Positions 59,201 through 64,000 of a DNA stretch of 64,000 bases are shown here, one piece after another; position 1 is the stretch's first letter, and the number at the start of each line of letters is the position of its first letter. The DNA is taken from assembly GCF_028640845.1 (NCBI RefSeq), contig NC_080540.1:155441920-155505919 (forward strand). The letters run 5' to 3'. The notes beneath the pieces were generated by a model. That model was not told where the DNA came from. It ran no database searches and worked only from the letters and a program-made list of their open reading frames with translations. The DNA comes from Ahaetulla prasina (taxonomy: Eukaryota; Chordata; Lepidosauria; Squamata; Colubridae). The position numbers were made by a program, and so were the translations under genes.

Positions 59201-60363
59201 TTCATCAGTTCTTCTCCACTGTAATCCCAGTGATAACACATGCTCTCTCACACTCTTTCACATATGAACATACATGTTCACGTATGTCCCTATAGAAGCT
59301 GCTTTCACCCTCAGAAGGAAAGGTAGGCAAGAAAATGCTACCATCCACGATTCTCTACTCAATGCACAACTCAGGTGTACAACTCAGGTGTACAAAAACT
59401 ATACACCTGGAAAAAAAAGAATTAGCACAGGATGCAGAAGAAGCTTTCAGGTAATGTAAAGGGGCCCAGCTTCTCCTCCCTTCCTTGAATCTCAAAATGG
59501 GATGGTGAAAGCAACTCCAAAACCAGACTTCTGGGGCAGCATCTGGGGGGCGGCGATATACAAGTGTGGACTTGGGAATGAAACACCGCTGGACTTCTCA
59601 TAGTGTGTGCTTTGCCCTAGGAGCTGACGTTGCCGCTGTGGACCCCGTGAAAGGAAAAAACGCACAGGAATGGGCAGCCATGACTGGATGCTTTGAAACT
59701 ATCATGCGGATCAGAATCCTTTTGCAACGCCCCTGTGCCCAGCAATTCTCTAACAAGTACTTGCCGGAGTGGCCCCCTTTGCCTGAACTGGTGGCCCAAG
59801 CGACGGCTACAAAATCCAGAGCCAAGCGTCTCTCTGATCACATTTGCTCCATGTTTACCATCCGTTTCCCGCAAGACGCCGAGGCGGATGGGGTGATGGA
59901 TCACATGGTGCGCATGACCACGTCCTTGGCCAGCCCATTTGTGACCACGGCTTGTCAAACGCTCTGTCCTGACAGCCCACCGGAAGTAGGCAAGCAGAGA
60001 CACTCAGTGCCAGAAATTCTCAACCAGTACGTACCTGATCCCGATGCCAAATCAGTAAACAGCAGGTCGTGCAGCAGTAGCCAGTTCAGGACCCAAACCC
60101 TGATACCGTATCAATCCCCTAGTCCCATTGTGAAGTTTCTGTCCCTTCCTATGCGATTCAACAGCTCGATTCCAAAAATTAAGCTCAGCAAGTCTTCTTC
60201 CCAGTCAACTCCTGAAGAGAACAAACCACCCAAGACTAAAAACAAGAATGCACTGCAGGTGCCTAAATGGCGATACAAGGAGCTGAAAGAAGAGAAGAAG
60301 AAATCTGAGGAAGCAGCAGGGCAGAAGAAGAAGCCAGACAAGGCTAAAGGAAAAGACAAATAG
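46536..60363 (+). CDS. ANKRD33: Ankyrin repeat domain protein 33 (photoreceptor ankyrin repeat protein), 4 coding exons
   Basis: Joining 46536-46835, 53964-54093, 55472-55612 and 59621-60363 gives a 437-residue frame with GT/AG borders and consistent phases (0, 1, 1). Residues 1-60 are acidic and low complexity. The ankyrin region spans about 65-235: [15 protein letters not shown], then [58 protein letters not shown] and [20 protein letters not shown]. The C-terminal half has [20 protein letters not shown], the signature shared by ANKRD33 and ANKRD33B, and ends in a Lys-rich [17 protein letters not shown]. The block [20 protein letters not shown] and the synteny with TMDD1 favour ANKRD33 over ANKRD33B. 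In mammals the protein represses CRX-driven photoreceptor genes. No break is seen. The introns (7.1, 1.4 and 4.0 kb) hold many hATs and a CR1. Confidence 0.9.
46899..47500. mobile_element. hAT element with a row of internal hairpins (ANKRD33 intron 1)
   Basis: Starts CAGTGGTGAAATCTGAACCG and ends AGCATTTCACCCCTG. The TSD GTCCTATG/GTTCTATG has one mismatch (46891-46898, 47501-47508). The interior (47090-47370) repeats a module of CTTTTAAAAGCATTTTTT, ACAACCTATTCG, its inverse CGAATAGGTTGTAAAA, and GGCTCTGACAATC with its inverse GATTGTCAGAGCC, so several strong hairpins lie in tandem. Confidence 0.85.
47525..48790. mobile_element. 1.27-kb hAT element with a long central palindrome (ANKRD33 intron 1)
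   Basis: Starts CAGGGGTGAAATCTAAAAAT and ends GGTAGCATTTCACCCCTG, with a perfect 8-bp TSD GTTCAACT (47517-47524, 48791-48798). The interior is GC-rich and palindromic: GTATACTTACTTTCTTCCAG near 48015 is mirrored by CTGGAAGAAAGTAAGTATAC near 48275, and the arms reach out to about 47750 and 48650 with a centre near 48150. No transposase. The overlapping open frames on both strands follow from the palindrome. Confidence 0.88.
48799..49238. other. Unannotated part of ANKRD33 intron 1
   Basis: No repeats recognised except possible LINE remnants. Confidence 0.45.
49240..49520 (-). mobile_element. CR1 LINE 3' fragment
   Basis: Minus-strand CR1 3' UTR and C-terminus ([20 protein letters not shown] on the minus strand), resembling 1-260. 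Confidence 0.8.
49751..52108. mobile_element. Mariner-like MITE split by a CR1 LINE (ANKRD33 intron 1)
   Basis: Starts CCGTATTTTTTTGGAGTATA and ends TATACTCTGAAAAATACAG, flanked by TA on each side (49749-49750, 52109-52110). The paired stretches GAGTATAAGACGCACC (left) and GGTGCATCTTATACTC (right) are its subterminal inverted repeats. A CR1 copy separates the halves. Confidence 0.85.
50060..52000 (+). pseudogene. CR1 LINE, 5'-truncated, with long reverse-transcriptase frame
   Basis: The best preserved CR1 in the window: a 468-codon frame (50357-51763) holds [43 protein letters not shown] and an intact YADDTQLY box, and extends to the C-terminal [16 protein letters not shown]. Upstream, the frame continues to about 50080 but has stops (for example near 50297). 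The endonuclease domain and 5' UTR are missing. The 3' UTR ends GCCCTGAGTCTTCGGAGAAG plus a (AAAT)n tail. Dead on arrival by 5' truncation. Confidence 0.92.
52111..52926. other. Unannotated part of ANKRD33 intron 1
   Basis: No repeat or gene recognised. Confidence 0.5.
52935..53612. mobile_element. hAT element with internal hairpins and a pyrimidine microsatellite (ANKRD33 intron 1)
   Basis: Starts CAGTGGTGAAATCTAAATTT and ends GAGGATTTCACCCCTG, with a perfect 8-bp TSD TCTAATCC (52927-52934, 53613-53620). Contains the same hairpin module as 46899-47500 (CTTTTAAAAG, AACCTCTTCGGCTGAAGAGG) and a nested CR1 3' scrap plus (TTTC)n/(CT)n at 53155-53286. Confidence 0.88.
53155..53286. repeat. (TTTC)n(TTCC)n(CT)n microsatellite
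   Basis: Three adjoining pyrimidine runs. Confidence 0.95.
53964..54093 (+). CDS. ANKRD33: ANKRD33 coding exon 2
   Basis: Acceptor TCTTGCTCTCCAG ends at 53963; donor CAG|GTAGG at 54094. It is 130 bases long, enters in phase 0 and leaves in phase 1. Encodes [18 protein letters not shown] and the next ankyrin repeat up to AAQA. Confidence 0.9.
54405..54689. mobile_element. hAT MITE, CAGTGGTGGG family (ANKRD33 intron 2)
   Basis: Starts CAGTAGTGGGATTCAAATTT and ends GAATACCACCTG. The interior has the CTACCGGTTCTGTGGGTG and GCTACCAGTTCTCCAGAA motifs. The right end is diverged and no clean TSD is visible. Confidence 0.75.
54911..55198. mobile_element. hAT MITE, CAGTGGTGGG family (ANKRD33 intron 2)
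   Basis: Starts CAGAAATGGGTTTCATCAGG and ends ATTGAAACCCTCCACTG. The TSD CTCAGGGG/TTCAGGGG has one mismatch (54903-54910, 55199-55206). Opposite orientation to the copy 220 bp upstream. Confidence 0.88.
55472..55612 (+). CDS. ANKRD33: ANKRD33 coding exon 3
   Basis: Acceptor TTTGCCACAAAG ends at 55471; donor GCAG|GTATA at 55613. It is 141 bases long, phase 1 to phase 1. Encodes [20 protein letters not shown] and the next repeat [20 protein letters not shown]. Confidence 0.92.
55613..56150. other. Unannotated start of ANKRD33 intron 3
   Basis: No repeat recognised. Confidence 0.45.
56156..56283. mobile_element. Foldback hAT-like MITE (ANKRD33 intron 3)
   Basis: The left CAGAGTTTCTCAACCTCAGC and right GGCTAAGGTTGAGAAACTCT arms pair along almost the full 128 bp. 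Related to 16604-16718. A half copy lies at about 56628-56695 (CAGTTTTTCTCAACCTTGCC). Confidence 0.75.
56700..58458. other. Unannotated part of ANKRD33 intron 3
   Basis: No recognised repeat. A 163-codon frame (56816-57307) has no domain I recognise and sits in an intron; not called. A short CTAT/TCTA run is at about 57660-57715. Confidence 0.45.
58459..59153. mobile_element. hAT-like element with long internal palindrome (ANKRD33 intron 3)
   Basis: Begins CATGATGGCAAACCTATGGC and ends ATTAGCCATCATTG. The interior is a large inverted repeat centred near 58820: CCATTTGCCAACTTCCAGTT (~58751) mirrors AACCAGAAGTTGGCAAATGG (~58865), and CTCTATGAGTCTGGGGAGGG near 58674 mirrors CCCTCCCCAGACTCATAGAG near 58938. 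The target duplication is not clear. Confidence 0.7.
59621..60363 (+). CDS. ANKRD33: ANKRD33 coding exon 4 (last)
   Basis: Acceptor CTTTGCCCTAG ends at 59620. 743 bases, phase 1 entry, stop TAG at 60361-60363. Encodes the last ankyrin repeat and the whole C-terminal region, ending in a Lys-rich tail. The frame is open further upstream only because the intron happens to lack stops. I see no AATAAA in the next 800 bases. Confidence 0.93.
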
Positions 60364-61018
60364 TCGTGATGTTTGGGGATGCAAGAAGAAAATGATACTC
60401 CAAAGATAAAGTAAAACTCTGCCTCAGGGTAACTCAGAAAAATATTATCACCCTTATGGATACTTTCTCAATTTTTGGTCACGCAAAGGAACTAATTCTA
60501 AAGTTACCTGCCAATATTGGTAATAGATTCTAATCTTCAGGATAGAAAATGTGGGTTTTACAGAAGAAAGAGTGTAATTTAATGTCTCCCTTGCGTGGAA
60601 TATCCCAACTCCGGCCCTCAAATGAACCTTAAGAATGCTTAGCGTCTTTTTTCCTTTCAAGCTTTGGTGGAAAAGCTGTGGAAGAGAAGCAGATGGGGAG
60701 AATTAGAACTTGAAAATGGGCAAGATTGGGAAGAAACGCCCTCTCGCTCTCTTTTCAATGTGTACTTTCCTTCTTCCCAAGAAAGTTACGTTTATGATGT
60801 GTAAGCTTATAACGTGTATTATTTTCCCAAGAGCATTGCCTCATTGGTGATCCCAGCCCTTAGGTGGGCAAAGGAAGAGTTGATGGGCTGTCCAGATAAT
60901 ATCCTAAATTAAGTCAGGGAGACGCTCCTAGCATCCATTCTGCAACTCCCTAACAGCCCCAGAAAGTATTGCTGAAAACAAGTAACAAAATAGATAATTT
61001 TCAACTGTGTTTCTTTTT
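60364..61018. other. Probable ANKRD33 3' UTR and downstream DNA
   Basis: No repeat recognised, consistent with a 3' UTR, but its end cannot be placed because no canonical polyadenylation signal was found. Confidence 0.4.
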
Positions 61019-61019
61019 T

Positions 61020-61021
<2 letters not shown>

Positions 61022-61072
<51 letters not shown>
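61022..61072. repeat. (CT)n microsatellite
   Basis: About 24 CT units. Confidence 0.95.
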
Positions 61073-61079
<7 letters not shown>

Positions 61080-61216
61080 TTTCTTTTGTGAGAGGTAGAG
61101 TCCGAGGTCATATGCTTTATTTCACATTTAATAATCATACACACACCATGCAAAAAGTTCTGAATTTATTTATTATGTGCCATCACATCAATGTCAATTC
61201 TTAATGGCTACATATA

Positions 61217-61474
61217 CCGTGTTTCCCTAAAAATAAAACCTCCAAAAAAAAATAAGACCTCCCCGAAAATATTTAAAAGCATTCACAGCCAGTCCCCGTC
61301 ATTTCCTCTGGTTAGGGTTAGGGTTAGGTTAGTTGGAAATCAGGTAAGACTGCAAGAGGATCCCCGTCTTGCTCCACGCATCCCAAAATAATAAGACCTC
61401 CCCGAAAATAAGGCCAAGCGCTTATTTCAGGGTTCAAAAATATAAAACAGGGTCTTATTTTTGGGGAAACACGG
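61217..61474. mobile_element. Mariner-like MITE (GTTTCCCC terminus)
   Basis: Starts CCGTGTTTCCCTAAAAATAA and ends TTATTTTTGGGGAAACACGG, with TA on both sides (61215-61216, 61475-61476). The interior has a short GGTTAGGGTTAGGGTTAGG run at about 61310. Sister of 23383-23793. Confidence 0.88.
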
Positions 61475-61476
61475 TA

Positions 61477-62485
61477 GTACATAGATTTCTTGCATGACAA
61501 TCAACCCTTAATCTGATCTTTCAGATCTTCAAAAACAAAAATCAACAGAAAAATTTTGGATAGTTTCCACTTTTTAAAAAAAATGAGAATGGGAAGTACT
61601 TTACCTTCAGTGCCCTCCTACCTCTCGTTCTTTACCCTGCCATCTAAAATATGAAAAGACAAGGCCTCCAGGGGCCCTCTAGACTTGTTCATCTCAGCTC
61701 TACAAGAAGGGCCACCACAGCTAGATCTTACAAACTTTTCTCTGAAGTTAAGAGCTGAGGTCACATCTGTAGAGAAGCGGAGTGGTTGGTTTTGGATGTG
61801 CTATTACCAAGTTCAAGAAATTTATGAAGCTGGGAAGATGCAAAGATTATATTTATTTATTTATTTTTAAAAAAAATAAAACATGGGATTTGTCTTTATT
61901 TCTTTTTTTCACTTTCTGAACTAGGTTCAACTTACCTTTCATTTCTCTGCAGCATACATTCAGTTCTCATAGAGCAAATAAGAATAAATCATTGTTTGAT
62001 GTTAACAAAAATAGAAAAATTAGAAGATCATATAGAATTGCTGGAGAAAACTATATTTAAGATTGAGGGGTGGATAAAATAGAGGGTGTTACTGTGACAA
62101 ATACGAATTCAATGTTGTTTCGAAATAATTACAGTACATTAGATATGGACTGAGATTAAGAAGGACTTGTTAAGCTGGGAAAATTAAAATATGTCACTGT
62201 TGGGGAGAATGTCTATGATAAGAACCAAAGTTTTGCTAAGAATGATGTTTTTTGTTTTGTGCAATATCTACTTTATCAACGGATGTACCATTTAAACAAT
62301 GATGAAAGATATATCTAAAATTTATGTGGTGTGAGAGGACAGGCTGCCTACACGATGGCCAGCATTTATTTTGCTGTGGCCTCTCCCTAGCCAGCAAACC
62401 AACTGCTGGCTATAAAGTCTGAGCAGAGAGGCAGCTGGGTATCTGTTCATCTGTGGATATAAAGCAGCATGAAGCAGCAGATAGC
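61477..62485. other. Unannotated stretch
   Basis: AT-rich; no supported features. Confidence 0.5.
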
Positions 62486-62489
62486 TATA

Positions 62490-62870
62490 TAGTGACCAGA
62501 TGTCCTGCTTTTGGCGGGACAGTCCCGCTTTTTAATAATTTGTCCCGCGTCCCGCAGCAATTCCAAAAAGTCCCAATTTTTTTTTGTTTCACTCCCATTC
62601 TGAAAATGGGAGGCGGCAACGCAAGAGGAGGAGGCGGAGAAGGGGGAGTGGCAGAGAAGGGGGCGCGAGAGGGAGGAGAGACGCCACTTGACTTCACCCG
62701 AGAGGAAGAGAAGAGCCGAGAGGAGAGCCGAGCCTGCCTGGAAGAGCAGAGAAGCAGCAGCCGCTCCTCCTCCTTCAGGCAGATGGCAAGACTCAGCACG
62801 CATGCGCAGCCCCCCCTTCCCCCCTCATCAATGGTGTTCCGCTTTGCCATCGCTGAAACCTGGTCACTTT
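62490..62870. mobile_element. hAT-like element (TGACCAGATGTCC terminus) with GC-rich core
   Basis: Begins AGTGACCAGATGTCCTGCTT and ends AACCTGGTCACTT, an inverted pair (GTGACCAG/CTGGTCAC). The GGCGGGACAGTCCCGC hairpin lies near the left end. The core (62600-62800) is purine-rich. I could not confirm the 8-bp duplication. Confidence 0.6.
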
Positions 62871-63074
62871 AGATAGATAAGGATACTGTTCTCTAGCAGT
62901 AGGACTCACAAGTAGTAGGAGAAGGAGGAACAGTAGGAGGATATGTAGAAGTGGGAAAGAATGGGGTAGTGAGCAGTAAATACTAGATTTGAGTGCTTGT
63001 GTGTGTGCTGCTTAGGATCCTGGTTTGTTGTGTTGGCTGTCCTGTGTTTTGGAGCCTACTAATTTGGATATACA

Positions 63075-63422
63075 CAGGGGTGGGCTGCTGGGGGTTCACA
63101 GAGGTTCGGGAGAATCTCTACTAAGATTCTGTGCAGCCCGTTTTGGATGCAGGTAAATGCAGGGTGCACGCAGAGGCTAGGGGAGGATGAAAAATGGGCC
63201 TACCAGAAGCCCATTTCCAGTCTCCAGAGGGCCTCCAGAGCCTGAGGAGGCCGTTTTTGCCCTCCGTGAGGCTCGAGGAAAGCCTCTGGAGCCCGGGAAG
63301 GGCAAAAACACTCCCCCCCCCACCATTGTGCAGGAGGTGGACTAGGCCATGCCCATCATGGCCACGCCCACCCAGCAACCAGGCAGAGAACCCCTTGCTA
63401 AAATTTTTGAAGCCCACCTCTG
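63075..63422. mobile_element. hAT MITE, CAGGGGTGGG family
   Basis: Starts CAGGGGTGGGCTGCTGGGGG and ends TTGAAGCCCACCTCTG. The flanks GATATACA and GATATATG are an imperfect 8-bp duplication. Confidence 0.75.
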
Positions 63423-63429
63423 GATATAT

Positions 63430-64000
63430 GTAAAAGAATCCATGACAAATGGAACAGGTAAAAGAAAAACCCCAAGTTAAAAATAAAGTGTTATAAGATT
63501 CAAAGAAAAGAGAAGGATTGGGTTTACTAAATTTGAAGTTGTGTTTCCCTGCTTGTTGTTCAATCTGGTTGAAAAAAAAATGTTGTAGCTGAGAAGCAAG
63601 TCTTTTAAGTTAGAAGAACATGACCCAAGGTTTGGACGGCATGGATATTTATCATATGAGAAAATTAAAATTAATGTGGACTTTAAAAATCATGTTATTA
63701 GATGTGCCATATTGAGAATATGGAACAGATACAAACCCAGGTTGTGCCTAAAGGTACCTTTATGGATCTCAGCGCAAGAAGCGTAAGAGAACTGGCAGAT
63801 GAAGCTGAATAGTTGATGTACCAGGACTGATTGGAAAATTAACAAGAGGAATTCAATCTCAAATCAAGAGAGCCATTAATAGCACAAGGATACTAATTAT
63901 TGTATTTTTATTTAATTAAATATTAATGAACTAAGAATTTTGGTTATACAGATAGATTAGTGGGGAAATGTGTGGTTGAAATTTATATCGTGTTATGATC
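63430..64000. other. Unannotated stretch to the window end
   Basis: AT-rich, possibly a decayed LINE, but no motif is clear enough to call. Confidence 0.4.

Noticed and set aside
59566..59620. Upstream ATG extending ANKRD33 exon 4 (MDLGMKHRW...)
   Set aside because: Those codons precede the CTTTGCCCTAG acceptor; splicing from exon 3 in phase 1 rebuilds the conserved GAD of the ankyrin repeat.
62453..62872. 139-codon purine-rich frame
   Set aside because: Composition-driven frame in a transposon-like element; mirrored on the minus strand.

Overview
The window is vertebrate nuclear DNA, very probably from a snake and most likely an advanced (colubroid) one. The evidence is the repeats. It has many CR1/L3 LINE fragments, including the snake-type L3 3' end that runs into (AATAG)n microsatellites. 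It also has tRNA-derived squamate SINEs with RTE/BovB-like or CR1-like tails, a (GATA)n tract, a SPIN hAT element, and many short hAT copies with clear 8-bp target-site duplications (TSDs). Over 60% of the sequence looks transposon-derived. Only two host genes are supported, both on the + strand.

Layout: 1-14.3 kb is intergenic (CR1, R4/Dong-like LINE ends, SPIN and other hATs, SINEs, and two head-on CR1 copies at 9-12.5 kb). TMDD1, a single-exon gene for a membrane protein with a death domain, lies at 14371-15207 with a polyadenylation signal just after the stop. From 15.3 to 46.4 kb is repeat-rich intergenic DNA. It includes a HAL1-like (L1 ORF1-only) element at 18.8-21.4 kb, a 3.2-kb mariner-like TIR element at 24866-28063 enclosing a fragment of a DOC2 gene first exon, a solo LTR at 42295-42869, and a second HAL1-like copy nested in a MITE at 43.0-46.2 kb. 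ANKRD33 (photoreceptor ankyrin-repeat protein) occupies 46536-60363 in four coding exons. Its splice phases are consistent and give a 437-codon frame, and its introns are filled with hAT and CR1 insertions. From 60.4 to 64 kb there are again MITEs and unannotated sequence.

TMDD1 and ANKRD33 are, to my recollection, both on human 12q13.13, so the pair fits conserved synteny. They are not known to work together: TMDD1 is a poorly characterised membrane protein, and ANKRD33 is a photoreceptor transcriptional regulator.

The most unusual features are the mariner-like element carrying a frameshifted DOC2 exon 1 with its CpG-rich upstream DNA, hAT elements with long internal palindromes or repeated hairpins, and a hAT-like segment carrying a decayed coiled-coil coding fragment. 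No complete new gene system was found.
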